Of a DNA stretch of 64,000 nt, positions 17,417 to 26,912 are shown piece by piece. Source of the stretch: Robertmurraya sp. FSL R5-0851 (GTDB taxonomy: Bacteria; Bacillota; Bacilli; Bacillales; Cytobacillaceae). The position numbers and the translations under genes are program-made. The stretch lies in NCBI RefSeq assembly GCF_038002965.1, contig NZ_JBBOOE010000002.1:62001-126000 (forward strand), read 5' to 3'. The number at the start of each line of letters is the position of its first letter. Position 1 is the stretch's first letter. The notes under the pieces are model-generated. The model worked only from the letters and a program-made list of their open reading frames with translations, was not told the origin of the DNA and searched no databases.

Positions 17417-19059
17417 TTAAAGCTGGTCTGAGTGCCCAGGGAAATTCATTGGGCAGTATCGCTGCTGTTTCTAAGAAAGTAATTGGCGGAACAGGGACGC
17501 TCTTCGGTGGTAAAGCAGAAGATGTCTATTACACTCTTTGGAGATTATTCCCTCACCTTATGGTTGAGAATGGATTCGCGTACACTGAGGTAAGAAAATG
17601 GAATGAAAATTTTGGGAATATCGAGACGACTATTTATGGTTCTGATGATACTGGTGAATACAGCAACAAGCAGTCTAGAGGTGGTGTGACAAGAAAAACA
17701 GAGAAAGTTATGCCAGGGATTTCCCCTTATGTTTTCTCTAAGTTTCTTGTACAAAACTCTGTACTTGTAAGACTAGTAGATGTATGGCCAGATCCGGTGG
17801 AACTCGTGAATGTCCCTACTATTCTTGTAGATTTGGAAGAAGAATTAAAACCTCACTACAGAAACATGGTCAATACATTCGAGCATGCCATTAATAGTCG
17901 AGATGATGGTTATAAGCTATACATGCCTCTTACTCAAAACGGCATTGCCTATCCTGATAATCCTTTTTCTTTCCCAGCTTTCTCGATTAAAACTGAATCT
18001 GGTCACAGAGATTTAATTTGGGAACCAGAGAAGTTTCCTGCAGAACACCTCTTAAATAAAGAGAAAAAGCTTCAGGAAATCATCAAAGGAGAACTGGATG
18101 AAGGAAGAAAGAGCATTGTTTATGTAAGGGATACTGGTTCGAGTGTAGAAGGTAGAGATGTGCGTCCACGATTAAAAATAGTTCTAGAGCAACTTGGTGC
18201 GAAGGTTTGTATCCTAGATACATCTACGGTTAAAACCAATAAGCGCAGTGAATGGTTGAAACAGAAAATTGAGAAAGAAGGATACGATGTTTGTATCGTT
18301 TCACAGGCACTTGTCGAGGTTGGTCTAGACTTGCTTTGTACTCCTACACTCATTTTCTATCAATTCAGCTGGTCTCTCTTTACGATCAACCAAGCAAGTA
18401 GAAGAGCATGGCGTATCGGTCAAACCGAAGAATGCAGACTCTACTATTTGGCTTATAAAGATACGTATCAAGAAACCATGGCTATGCTTATTGCTCAAAA
18501 GAATAAGGCAGCGGGTGCAATTAACGGAGAGGCTTCTTCAGATGGTCTTAACGCAATGTTAGGTTCAGATGATGCAGATCTTCAAACAATGTTAATTGAA
18601 TCTATAAAAAAAGGGAAAGTCCTTAAGGGAAGTACAGAAGAATGGACAGCGGAAGCTTCCGATCGAGCAAGAGAAATTCTAGCAGGAATCGGCAAGAAGA
18701 AGCAGAAAGTGCTAACACCTAAAGAACAATATGTTGCTTGGGTGAATCAACACATTGAAACGGATTCTTCTAAAAACGTACTTATTCGCAAATCATCAAC
18801 CATTATAAGTCATATTGAACAAGGGAAGATTAATGGGTTTAGCTTCGTAAACGGAGTGTTAGAAGTAGATCTCATTGAAGCCTTTGGATTTGATTGTATT
18901 CAAGACGGTGAAATGGTTGCTTATTTAACAGATTATGAGAGAAAGGTAGTAGCTACTGAAGAACAAATTTCATTGTTTGAAGTTAAGGCAGAAGACAAAA
19001 TAAAAACTAAAAAACGCAAAGCTCCAGTTACAGGACAATTAGCGTTTGAACTATTTTAG
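17417..19059 (+). CDS. SF2/SNF2-like helicase, 3' exon (residues 562-1108)
   Basis: Starts at the intron 3' boundary and reads LKAGLSAQG, then the motif III region GGTGTLFGG. The second RecA-like domain contains IVSQALVEVGLDLL and RRAWRIGQ (motif VI, near residue 890). Near the C-terminus is QISLF (about residue 1078) and at the very end GQLAFELF, both resembling the sliding-clamp binding consensus. A GTG-like start inside this exon would make only a truncated motor, so function depends on splicing. The next gene follows after 13 bases. Confidence 0.8.
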
Positions 19060-19072
19060 GGGGACCAATTCA

Positions 19073-19936
19073 ATGACAATCACATTAACAATAGATTGTC
19101 TAGTATATGTATACTGGCTGATCGAAAACTATGTATTTGTAAGAATTCAAGAGTTAAAGGTGCAACAGTACTACGATTATCATGAACGTTTAGCAGAAAT
19201 GTTTAGAGATTGTAGTCAGCCCAAAGAGGCCTTTGAAAATCAATCTTACCAGGTAGAATCATCAATTGTTTCACAACCTGTATTAGCACCTGTTGTTTCT
19301 ATGAAACCAGTCGCTATGCAATCTGAACTTGATGAAAAAGCAGAAGGGCTATTTGCTGAACTTCAACTAGAATTAGGTATGGATTCAGATACTGCTGTAG
19401 AAGTCGAGTATGAACCAATTGCAACCTACGTGACGGATGAAGAGCAAGCAGAATTTGATTACGGATACGAAATGGTAAGCCTTGCTGATTACGATGAATC
19501 AGGGCAAGAGTTTATCGAGGAAGGGACTTATGTCACAGCATATGAAGATGACTTAGTAGACAATCAAGAAGATTGTATTCATATGGAAGACCTAATGAGA
19601 GAAGAAGTTGTTACCTCACCAAGCGGGTATGAAGCATTTGCATCTGCCAAGATTATCGACAACATGTATGGCCCTCAACAATGGGTAGTCTCGGTCATTG
19701 GTATGGAAGAGCAATATATCCATGTTTCAGATGGGAAGAGAATTTGGATTAACGTTGGTGAAAGAGCTTCTAAGATTCACAAGAATGACGTTCTAATTTT
19801 AGATATTGTTCGACATGGCAAAGAGATCACTGTACAGAACTTAGTTCGGGTAGAAACATCCGCTACAGATGAGTACATGATTCCTGATGAAGAACGCTTC
19901 CTTAGAGAAGAAGAGGACGTTCGAATTGCTATTTAA
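19073..19936 (+). CDS. hypothetical protein, 287 aa
   Basis: The ATG at 19073 with AGGGGGAC upstream is preferred to a TTG inside the helicase gene. Residues about 4-20 are hydrophobic and may form an N-terminal membrane anchor. The middle (residues 80-180) is very acidic and low in complexity. The C-terminal 90 residues look like a small beta-rich domain. It is co-transcribed with the helicase by spacing. Function not recognised. Confidence 0.65.
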   Translation: MTITLTIDCLVYVYWLIENYVFVRIQELKVQQYYDYHERLAEMFRDCSQPKEAFENQSYQVESSIVSQPVLAPVVSMKPVAMQSELDEKAEGLFAELQLELGMDSDTAVEVEYEPIATYVTDEEQAEFDYGYEMVSLADYDESGQEFIEEGTYVTAYEDDLVDNQEDCIHMEDLMREEVVTSPSGYEAFASAKIIDNMYGPQQWVVSVIGMEEQYIHVSDGKRIWINVGERASKIHKNDVLILDIVRHGKEITVQNLVRVETSATDEYMIPDEERFLREEEDVRIAI

Positions 19937-19970
19937 GAATAATTCCCAATTGTGCGACTTTTTGTCGCCT

Positions 19971-20012
19971 TTTGGTGTAAGGACGGGAACAATTTCCCTT
20001 ACTTACACCAAA
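19971..20012. repeat. Inverted repeat downstream of the helicase operon
   Basis: TTTGGTGTAAG (19971-19981) and CTTACACCAAA (20002-20012) are perfect 11-base arms with a partly self-complementary GGGAA/TTCCC interior. No T-run follows at once, so it may be a weak terminator or a binding site. A second small repeat, ACCAAATGT/ACATTTGGT, follows. Confidence 0.5.
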
Positions 20013-20053
20013 TGTGGTAAACATTTGGTATTGAAAATCTTAAAAAATACGGT

Positions 20054-20103
20054 CTCGACAAAACTCTGTAAATTTTTATATATTTTCGACACAAAACGAC
20101 AAA
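20054..20103 (-). promoter_or_regulatory. Candidate Spo0A-box cluster before the 20.3-kb operon
   Basis: On the minus strand TTTTGTCGAG (20063-20054), TGTCGAA (20091-20085) and TTTTTGTCGT (about 20104-20096) lie within 50 bases. The middle one is an exact 0A-box core (TGTCGAA) and the other two are near matches. The cluster lies about 200 bases before the first gene of the putative transfer block. The rest of 20104-20306 is AT-rich with no gene. Confidence 0.4.
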
Positions 20104-20306
20104 AAGCAGTAGTAAAATAGGTTTATAATGATTTCACTTGCGTAGGATAATAGTCGCATATTACTTGTAAGTTTTGGAGATTGATAATTGTGCAATACGT
20201 AAAAAAGACAATTACAAACGAAAATAGATACAGAGTTATAGAGAGATAGTCTTTTTTCATGCAATACTACAAAAATTATTAGCAAGGAAGAAAGGGGTCA
20301 CCTATA

Positions 20307-20981
20307 ATGGCCGCACCAATACTAACCGAAACTCACATTGAAGAAGTGAGCCAAACTATTAGAAGTAAACAACTGGGTATTAACAAAATCGAAATTGGAT
20401 ACAAGAAAGGGACTGTTTACATAGAGACTGCAGGAATTGAAGGTATACCACAAGCAGACACATACTATGAGAATATTGAAGACCACCTAGTATTCTCTGA
20501 TCTATCTTGGCTTGGTCCAATCTGTCATCAACTTAATGTGAATCTTGATGCGACTATTGCTGTAGATCCAGAGGGTGAATTTGAACACAACTCTATAAAA
20601 ATTGGAATGTTAACTACATTCCCTGGTGAAATGAATTCACCGCAAATTCTTAGAAAACTAACACCATTATTAACAAGACTAGTTCCTTTCCGCAATTACT
20701 TGACTCGTGTGGAATTTGTATGGCATGGAGGATCCTTAAGTAGTATCCGATTCTCTATGGATTTAGATGGGAAAAAGGTAAACACCATTTTAAGTAATGC
20801 ATCTGTACCGAACAATCAAATTCTTCGACAATGGGCTTCGACTATTGACCATACAATTGATTCTAACAAGGGGCGTTATAAACACAGAATCACATTACCT
20901 ATTGTAAATGGGAGAATGAATACAGCAACATATGAGACTGGGGTTTGCTTTAAATTTGATGCTAAAGGTAAAAAACTATGA
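20307..20981 (+). CDS. hypothetical protein, 224 aa
   Basis: ATG preceded by GAAAGGGG. A soluble protein of mixed alpha and beta character without a signal, membrane segment or known motif. Its end overlaps the start of the next membrane protein by four bases, so the two are translationally coupled and probably act together. By context it may belong to a transfer or surface module; not recognised. Confidence 0.65.
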   Translation: MAAPILTETHIEEVSQTIRSKQLGINKIEIGYKKGTVYIETAGIEGIPQADTYYENIEDHLVFSDLSWLGPICHQLNVNLDATIAVDPEGEFEHNSIKIGMLTTFPGEMNSPQILRKLTPLLTRLVPFRNYLTRVEFVWHGGSLSSIRFSMDLDGKKVNTILSNASVPNNQILRQWASTIDHTIDSNKGRYKHRITLPIVNGRMNTATYETGVCFKFDAKGKKL

Positions 20982-21541
20982 GTCGTTTTTTTCAAACGGG
21001 CTTCACTTCAGTCATAATCCTTTTACTTTTACCATTGTCCGTTAAAGCCAGTCCATTACAGATAGGGAAAAATAATGGTCCAACCCTCAATGAACAGTTA
21101 GGGGTTTGGAACGACGGGGTAAATAATCTTGCTCCTACTATCTCTAACTTATTCTCAGCTATATTTACTCTTATGTTCCTTTTTGGAGCGGTTCGCTTAG
21201 GCTATAGTATCGTTACTAAGACAGGACAAGTCATGAAAGGATCTACCGGTTTATTAATCTGGGTACCTATTACTTTTTTCTCCATACGTGTTTTAATGCT
21301 CTTATTGTTTACAACAAACGGAAAGGGTGTTACATTATTAGCAAGTGATTTTATCAGATTAATAACCGCTACTAGTTACTCCACGGTAGACTGGATGATT
21401 TCTATCGGACTTATATTCTACTTGTTCTTCCACTTGATTAAACATCCTGAGTTCGGGAGATGGAGTAAGCGGATGTGGGGCATAGCTGCCGTACTTACAT
21501 TACTAACCATTCTAGCTCCAATAGTGTTAGGAGCTGTTTAA
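20978..21541 (+). CDS. multi-pass membrane protein, 187 aa
   Basis: Starts in the ATGA overlap with the preceding gene. Residues 8-25 form a signal-like hydrophobic segment ending in VKAS, so cleavage is possible. Four further membrane segments follow (about residues 57-76, 90-110, 136-152 and 167-185). Topology and size fit the small membrane subunits of Gram-positive type IV secretion systems, but no diagnostic motif is seen and no VirB4 or coupling protein lies in the window. Function is inferred from context only. Confidence 0.6.
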   Translation: MSRFFQTGFTSVIILLLLPLSVKASPLQIGKNNGPTLNEQLGVWNDGVNNLAPTISNLFSAIFTLMFLFGAVRLGYSIVTKTGQVMKGSTGLLIWVPITFFSIRVLMLLLFTTNGKGVTLLASDFIRLITATSYSTVDWMISIGLIFYLFFHLIKHPEFGRWSKRMWGIAAVLTLLTILAPIVLGAV

Positions 21542-21565
21542 TCTAGTTTGAAAAGGGTGAATGTT

Positions 21566-22201
21566 ATGTTAAAACTTGTGATAGATAATAAAAAAGAGGA
21601 GTGTCCAACTCACGATTTAATTACTTGCCGTAATACTTGTGAATACTATGATGAGAAAACAGAAAAATGTTCAATTCACCTTGAAGTTGATGTCGATAGT
21701 GCTTACGATGCAGCGAGATGTGGCTTCTTCTTACACAAGAGCATGACCTTACCTGAATCAAATAGTAAAATAATGAACACTAGGTTTACTTTAATTGAGG
21801 AAGAGGCAGACTACCTGTTAGATGATCCTGAGATCTTTCGTGAATTTGTAGGGAAGAAAGTATATAAAGAAATGTATACATATCCGTTGGAACCAGACTT
21901 TTCTGCATTCCGAGATGATGCATATTGGTATATATCACCTTGTGGAACATACGGGTGCTGGATTGTAAACCTCTACCAAAAACCGATGGTGACTCCGAAA
22001 GATAGGGAAAGTGCCAAAATAGGTTGGACAAAGAAGGTATATAAATCTCCCATCCCTCTTCACAATCATAAATCGTCTGTACCACTTGCTTCTAAAGTGG
22101 TGTGGATCGTTGATGAAGATGGTTATGGACAATATGGCTTACTTGCTAATGGCCAGATTACGTCCCTTTCTTCACCAAAACCAAGAAATTGGGCAAAGTA
22201 A
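21566..22201 (+). CDS. hypothetical Cys-rich N-terminal protein, 211 aa
   Basis: The ATG at 21566 with AAGGGTG 7 bases upstream is preferred to the TTG at 21548. The first 50 residues hold five Cys and several His, suggesting a metal-binding module. The remainder is aromatic-rich with YWYISPCGTYGCW near residue 120. It lies 24 bases after the membrane protein and is followed by a terminator, so it closes that operon. Function not recognised. Confidence 0.6.
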   Translation: MLKLVIDNKKEECPTHDLITCRNTCEYYDEKTEKCSIHLEVDVDSAYDAARCGFFLHKSMTLPESNSKIMNTRFTLIEEEADYLLDDPEIFREFVGKKVYKEMYTYPLEPDFSAFRDDAYWYISPCGTYGCWIVNLYQKPMVTPKDRESAKIGWTKKVYKSPIPLHNHKSSVPLASKVVWIVDEDGYGQYGLLANGQITSLSSPKPRNWAK

Positions 22202-22256
22202 TATTGAAATTACCGATACTTACAAGCTATAATAATAGTAATTGAAAACAAAGGGA

Positions 22257-22312
22257 AAAACCCTGTTGTGAAGGCATACCATCCGTATGTTCTTTTACAG
22301 CAGGGTTTTTTT
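22257..22312 (+). terminator. Terminator
   Basis: AAACCCTGTTGTGAAGGCATAC pairs imperfectly with GTATGTTCTTTTACAGCAGG and ends in GTTTTTTT. Its outer stem resembles the terminator at 6265-6322. Confidence 0.75.
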
Positions 22313-22333
22313 ATTTAATAGGTGGTGGCAACT

Positions 22334-22744
22334 ATGGAAGAAATCATGATAATTAATGAACGAACTCCTTTCCAGGAAGGGTTGTCTAAGCTTCTGGAAA
22401 TTAAGTTTGGTAACATGTTCGGTATAACAAAAACGGAAACTAAGGCTCTAGAGAACTATCATACTGAGAACATTCCAAAACTAATCATTGTGGATGACGT
22501 ATCTACTGATACCTTAGAAGAATTTTTAAATGAAATGAGGGAGAAAGGCTCCAAGATCGTTTTACTTAGTTTGGAAGCAGATGATATTGATAACGTAGAC
22601 TTAGATATCTTTAATGGCTTTTTATTAAAAAACATGCCCACTTCAGATATGCTTCATGTATTAAAAGAAATACTCGATTATAACGATATCTACGTACATC
22701 CAGACGTTGGTCAGGTCTTATTAAAAAAATTAACATCAAAATAA
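22334..22744 (+). CDS. Stand-alone response-regulator-like receiver, 136 aa
   Basis: The ATG at 22334 with TAGGTGG upstream is preferred. The fold pattern resembles a CheY-like receiver: a beta strand (MIINERTPFQEGL), IIVDDVS with Asp at the phosphorylation-site region, VLLSLEA with Ser in place of the conserved switch Thr/Ser, and FLLKNM with the conserved Lys. No DNA-binding domain follows. Acidic residues at the first strand are missing, so phosphorylation is doubtful. It may be a degenerate regulator or decoy. Confidence 0.6.
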   Translation: MEEIMIINERTPFQEGLSKLLEIKFGNMFGITKTETKALENYHTENIPKLIIVDDVSTDTLEEFLNEMREKGSKIVLLSLEADDIDNVDLDIFNGFLLKNMPTSDMLHVLKEILDYNDIYVHPDVGQVLLKKLTSK

Positions 22745-22825
22745 GTCATATAAACCACTTGATTTTGAATTTATATATGATATATTTATTTTAAATTATC
22801 ATTCAAAAATCGGAGGTTATTCAAT

Positions 22826-23140
22826 ATGAAAAAAACAGTAGCTGTATTTGGAGGAAGCCAGGAGACAACTTATAAGCAAATTGGGAAGAAGCATGGAGTA
22901 GAAGTATTATTTCATTGTGGGAAGTCCCGGAACGGCGGTAACAAAAAAGAGTTTAGAAATCTGGTAAAAAAAGCTGATTGTGTCGTTATTCTCCTTGGAG
23001 CTTTGGGACATGTGAGCATGGACATCGTGAAAGAAGTATGTAAGGAACTAGGTGTTCAAATGATCACTCATGATGGAAGAGGAGCAAGCGGTGCTATCCA
23101 AAAGTGTGTCAGCTTTTTAAACACTTCAGTAGCAGCATAA
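22826..23140 (+). CDS. DUF2325 family protein, 104 aa
   Basis: ATG with a CGGAGG site. The sequence follows the DUF2325 pattern throughout: AVFGGSQ at the start, FHCGKSRNGG, a DCVVILLGALGH segment, and a conserved SGAIQKC end. The family is common in Firmicutes, often beside mobile-element genes, and has no firmly established reaction. It lies 12 bases before the next gene and is probably co-transcribed with it. Confidence 0.8.
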   Translation: MKKTVAVFGGSQETTYKQIGKKHGVEVLFHCGKSRNGGNKKEFRNLVKKADCVVILLGALGHVSMDIVKEVCKELGVQMITHDGRGASGAIQKCVSFLNTSVAA

Positions 23141-23151
23141 GGAGGAGCAAA

Positions 23152-23376
23152 ATGTTTAAACGAAATAAAGAGATGACATTCAAAGTTGTCAATACACATA
23201 AAAAACTAGTTGAGCTAACTAGAGCTGAGCAGCTTTTAATTGAAACTATTCGTGATATAAAGGACCTGGATGAATTTGTTAAGCAAGTTAAGAAAATGGA
23301 TTCAGGACATCTTAAAAGCAGACTACTTAATGTTGCAACGGACAAGATAGCTGAACCTAAGTTATATCAGTCCTAA
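23152..23376 (+). CDS. small charged helical protein, 74 aa
   Basis: The ATG at 23152 follows an AAGGAGGAG site, the clearest start in this open frame (which extends further upstream). The product is basic and highly helical, with no membrane segment or domain that I can name. Immediately downstream is a structured leader-like region (23389-23487). Function unknown. Confidence 0.6.
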   Translation: MFKRNKEMTFKVVNTHKKLVELTRAEQLLIETIRDIKDLDEFVKQVKKMDSGHLKSRLLNVATDKIAEPKLYQS

Positions 23377-23388
23377 AAGGATTTATCA

Positions 23389-23487
23389 GTAACCTTCTAG
23401 GGAGATAGTACATCTCCATCCCCCCTTATAATTGTTTTTCTGTACAGGCGGAGAAAAGGAATATTCCTTATCTGCCTAGAGGGTTAT
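23389..23487 (+). ncRNA. Candidate structured RNA or leader element
   Basis: AACCTTCTAGG (23391-23401) pairs over 11 bases with CCTAGAGGGTT (23475-23485), one pair being G-U. Inside are a hairpin GGAGAT/ATCTCC with an AGTAC loop (23401-23417) and an alternative stem GGCGGA/TCTGCC enclosing GGAATATTCC (23447-23476). A second GTAC (23442-23445) could pair with the AGTAC loop as a pseudoknot. The outer and GGCGGA stems share two bases, so they may be alternatives. It lies 35 bases before the next start codon. No known riboswitch class is recognised. Confidence 0.4.
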
Positions 23488-23521
23488 TGGTTTCATTACT
23501 AATAGAAAGGTAGATCAAGAT

Positions 23522-23731
23522 ATGATAGTTAGATGTATCAATGATTGTGGAAGCGAAAACTTCACTACAGACAAACAATATATCGGAACCATTACACCTG
23601 AAGGGTTACAAGTCGTCGATGATAAAGGTGAACAGCATATTATCGCTAAACATCATCCAGCTGGTTATGAACATGACGAGTGGTTTTGTTCTCGATTTTA
23701 CTTCTTAGATAAAGAGCTCCATGTCATGTGA
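23522..23731 (+). CDS. small hypothetical protein, 69 aa
   Basis: ATG with GAAAGGTAG upstream and a structured leader before it. The product is short, with two Cys, several His and aromatic residues, and a likely small beta-barrel pattern (VRCINDCGS, then YIGTITPEGLQVVDDKG). Similar small proteins occur on Bacillus plasmids and phages, but no function is known to me. It lies 21 bases before topB. Confidence 0.6.
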   Translation: MIVRCINDCGSENFTTDKQYIGTITPEGLQVVDDKGEQHIIAKHHPAGYEHDEWFCSRFYFLDKELHVM

Positions 23732-23752
23732 GCAAAGGGAGGGTAGCGGGAA

Positions 23753-25903
23753 ATGGGAAGAATGCTATTATGTGCCGAGAAACCTGCACAGGCAAGAAAA
23801 CTTTGTGAACCATTTAAACATACCGATAAAGGAAATCATATAGTCATTGCACCTTGTGAGATTTTCCCTGAAGGCGCGGTGGCTATTTGGGCTGTTGGAC
23901 ATATCCTCGAACTTTTTGCACCAAGTGATTACTCCGAAGAATATAAAACATGGACTCTAGAGAGCCTTCCTATCATTCCTTCCGAATATAAATTAAAGCC
24001 AACACCAGATAAAAGGAAAATACTTAATAACTATAAGAAATGGCTAAGAGATCCTTCCGTATCAACCATTGTCCACTGTGGGGACCCAGCGGGTGAAGGT
24101 CAGCTTCTTATTAACGAAATCTTAACCTATTTCAGCAATAAAAAGCCTGTAAAGCGGTTTTGGGCTTCAAGCTTAACTAAAGATGCCGTCATCCGGGCTT
24201 TTAAAACGATGAAAGATAACACTGAATATGAATCTTTAAATAGGGCGGCAATCGCTAGGCAACGTGCTGATTGGGTTGTTGGTATATCAACCTCCCGTGC
24301 TCTAACTTGTTTATTAAACCAAAAGGGGATAAATAAGACGTTTTCCGCAGGTCGAGTGCAAAGCGCGCTTGCTGGTATCATCTATCAACGTGAGCAGGAG
24401 ATCGAGAACTTTGTTAGTAAGCCATACTTTGACCTTTTTGCACAGTTTCAATTTGGTGAAGCCGTTCTAATGGGTAAATGGATTAGCAAAGATTCAGAGC
24501 ATATTTTTGATATGGATGAGGAACTGATCAAAGCATTTGCTGATTTTTGTCAGACGCAACCAGCAAAGGTGCATTCGGTTACTCAAGAGGAAAAAAGGGT
24601 TAAGCCTCCTCAATTATATAACCTATCTGCCTTGCAAATTCATGCTAATAAGTTGTTTGGTATGTCACCTGCAGCAGTTTTGGGGTTTTGCCAATCGCTA
24701 TACGACAAATCGTTATTAACCTATCCACGATCAGATTCAAGGTACTTAACCGAAGGGGAATCCGCTTGGATGCCAACCATACTTAATAATCTGTCAAAGT
24801 ATGAGTGCTACCAAGAGTTAGTTAATGGAGCTACCCTAGATATATCTCAGAATAAGCGATTTACGGACAGTTCTAAAGTGAGTGACCATTATGCCATGAT
24901 TCCTACTGAAGAAGCAGTTAATCCGCTTGAATTGCCGAAGGGAGAACAACAAATTTATGATTTGGTTGCGAAATCTGTAATTGCTGCCCATTACCCCGAT
25001 TTCGTCTATGATTCAACTGAAATTCTAACCACCATACAAGACCAGTTTGCTTTCAAGAGCAAAGGGAATCAAACCAAACACGAGGGATGGAAGACGGTTT
25101 ATAAGGGCATAGCCAGTGAAGAGAAGGCAGAGGCAGAGGTAAACTTACCTACTGTTAAAGAAGGCCAAATTGGAAAAGTTTTATCTACTGAAATAAAGGG
25201 AGGCTCAACCGCCCCACCTTCTCGTTTTACTCAAGGGGACCTAATAGGAATAATGGTGAATGCATCTCATTACTGTAAGGACAAAGGAGATTTTAGAAAA
25301 GGGGAATTATCACTCGGAACAGAGGCCACAAGAGCAAGCATTGTAAACACGTTAACTGCTCGTTATGTAAAGATTGTTAAGAACCAAGTGTTTATGCTGC
25401 CTGAGGGGAAAATACTCATTGAAGCATTAGGATTAAATAGTTACGTTACTTCTGTCTTAACTACTGGACACATGGAGCGTTATCTAAAAGAGATTGAAAA
25501 GGGAAAAGGTAATTTAAACTCTTTTGTGAAACGTACCGAAGATATCACAAGAGAAATCGTTGAACAACTAGTTAGTAATGCTGAAAAATGGGATTTTAGC
25601 GCATTTATAAAAGAAATACAAAAAGCAGAAGAAGTAGGTACCTGTAAACTATGTGGAGGGGTAGTCATCGAAAGAGATACCTTCTATGGCTGTAGCAATT
25701 ACAGTAAGAACAACTGTACCTTTAGGATACCAAAAACAATGTCCGAGAAGACCATAAGTAAAGAAAATGCTAAAAAGCTCCTAACAACTGGACAAACAGC
25801 TCTCATTAAAAACTTCGTAAGTAAGAAAAAAGAAAAAACGTTTGATGCATTTCTTGCGTGGGACGAAAACCAAAAGAAACTTACTTATCGTTTTCCTAAT
25901 TAA
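23753..25903 (+). CDS. topB: DNA topoisomerase III (type IA), 716 aa
   Basis: Relaxes and decatenates DNA through a transient 5'-phosphotyrosyl break. The N-terminal TOPRIM domain shows CAEKPAQARKL and HCGDPAGEGQLL; the catalytic Tyr lies at about residue 324 in LLTYPRSDSRYL; SAGRVQSALAG and GTEATRASIV are type IA blocks. The C-terminus holds one Cys4 zinc finger starting at residue 631 (CKLCGG, then YGCSNYSKNNC). Length fits the family. A GGGAGG site precedes the ATG. Plasmid-borne topB genes are common in conjugative regions of Gram-positive plasmids, where they probably help transfer or segregation. Confidence 0.92.
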   Translation: MGRMLLCAEKPAQARKLCEPFKHTDKGNHIVIAPCEIFPEGAVAIWAVGHILELFAPSDYSEEYKTWTLESLPIIPSEYKLKPTPDKRKILNNYKKWLRDPSVSTIVHCGDPAGEGQLLINEILTYFSNKKPVKRFWASSLTKDAVIRAFKTMKDNTEYESLNRAAIARQRADWVVGISTSRALTCLLNQKGINKTFSAGRVQSALAGIIYQREQEIENFVSKPYFDLFAQFQFGEAVLMGKWISKDSEHIFDMDEELIKAFADFCQTQPAKVHSVTQEEKRVKPPQLYNLSALQIHANKLFGMSPAAVLGFCQSLYDKSLLTYPRSDSRYLTEGESAWMPTILNNLSKYECYQELVNGATLDISQNKRFTDSSKVSDHYAMIPTEEAVNPLELPKGEQQIYDLVAKSVIAAHYPDFVYDSTEILTTIQDQFAFKSKGNQTKHEGWKTVYKGIASEEKAEAEVNLPTVKEGQIGKVLSTEIKGGSTAPPSRFTQGDLIGIMVNASHYCKDKGDFRKGELSLGTEATRASIVNTLTARYVKIVKNQVFMLPEGKILIEALGLNSYVTSVLTTGHMERYLKEIEKGKGNLNSFVKRTEDITREIVEQLVSNAEKWDFSAFIKEIQKAEEVGTCKLCGGVVIERDTFYGCSNYSKNNCTFRIPKTMSEKTISKENAKKLLTTGQTALIKNFVSKKKEKTFDAFLAWDENQKKLTYRFPN

Positions 25904-25935
25904 TAATAATGGTTTTTTAGAATGGAGGTGATTTT

Positions 25936-26781
25936 ATGAATTCGGCTATGTTGCATAATGGGCAAGTAATTACAGCTGCTGAGTACAATCCTGACAAACA
26001 TGGAAAGAGGATATATTGTATTGATAAAGCATGCAAGACTAACATCATCTATGTTCCAGGTACAGAGTCAACCGTACCGTACTTTAAAACCACTGGAAAG
26101 AATAACGAGTCTAAGCATAAGTCAAGCTGTGGTTTTTACAAGATGTTATCCTTTGAGGAAAGCGTAGAAAAAGTAAAAGAGTACCAGTCTGAATTAATGG
26201 GAAAAGGGATCCCCGAAACAATTATCCGGTTAAATATGGCTCAAATTGATCCAGACTATCAAAAGAAGGTAATCGAAAGGGAAGAGTCCGAGAAAAAAAT
26301 AAAAGATCTAAATGAAGTAAAAGTTAAACAAGAGTCCAACACACCTAACAGTATAAGTACGTTAAAAGCGATTGTAAAGCTTCTGACTTCCTATGAGCCT
26401 GATACTCTAGCAAGCATCCTAGTAAGTGTAAAAGGAAGGAAAATACCACTTTCACAGATAGTTGTTAGTGCTGATCGAGCACATGAATTAGCTAGGTCTG
26501 GACAAGCTAATGAGTCACTAAGTTATTTTGTTTATGGAACTATTCGAAAGGTCATTCGTAGAGAGAAAGTAATCTATCTCAACTTTGAGCCCATCAATAA
26601 TGTTGTGTTTAGTTTAGTTATTTTCGACAAGTACTTTAAACACTTCACTTACAAAGATGAACAGCTTATTGGACGTAAAATATTGTCCTATGGATTTAGA
26701 TTAATAAAGAATGAATTTAAGGGTAAGAACACATCAGAGCTTCATATCAAATCAAATAAATATTTGGAGATGCTCCCATAA
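25936..26781 (+). CDS. hypothetical protein with Cys-containing N-terminus, 281 aa
   Basis: ATG with a GGAGGTG site, 32 bases after topB. The first 70 residues carry IYCIDKAC and SSCGFY, spaced like a zinc-binding or CoiA-N-like module. A charged helical stretch follows (about 75-135), then a beta-rich domain (about 145-281) with YFVYGTIRKVIRR. Two very small genes follow in the same direction. Function not recognised. Confidence 0.6.
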   Translation: MNSAMLHNGQVITAAEYNPDKHGKRIYCIDKACKTNIIYVPGTESTVPYFKTTGKNNESKHKSSCGFYKMLSFEESVEKVKEYQSELMGKGIPETIIRLNMAQIDPDYQKKVIEREESEKKIKDLNEVKVKQESNTPNSISTLKAIVKLLTSYEPDTLASILVSVKGRKIPLSQIVVSADRAHELARSGQANESLSYFVYGTIRKVIRREKVIYLNFEPINNVVFSLVIFDKYFKHFTYKDEQLIGRKILSYGFRLIKNEFKGKNTSELHIKSNKYLEMLP

Positions 26782-26804
26782 ACGTAATTTAGAGGTGACA
26801 GAAA

Positions 26805-26909
26805 TTGTTTGGTTTTGTAAATAGTAAGAATGTGACACAAGCAATCGTCACAAAAATGATTAATGCCAAAGAGGAACTGAACAAACATAGCATCAAGAGG
26901 GGGTATTAA
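26805..26909 (+). CDS. very small protein, 34 aa
   Basis: TTG start with AGAGGTG 8 bases upstream. A short amphipathic, basic peptide without homologs known to me. It ends 3 bases before the Spo0E-like gene, and tight packing with good ribosome binding sites supports translation. Confidence 0.45.
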   Translation: MFGFVNSKNVTQAIVTKMINAKEELNKHSIKRGY

Positions 26910-26912
26910 TAG

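Noticed and set aside
20307..22201. A complete type IV secretion operon
   Set aside because: No VirB4, VirD4, relaxase or lytic transglycosylase in the window; only one membrane protein of suitable type.
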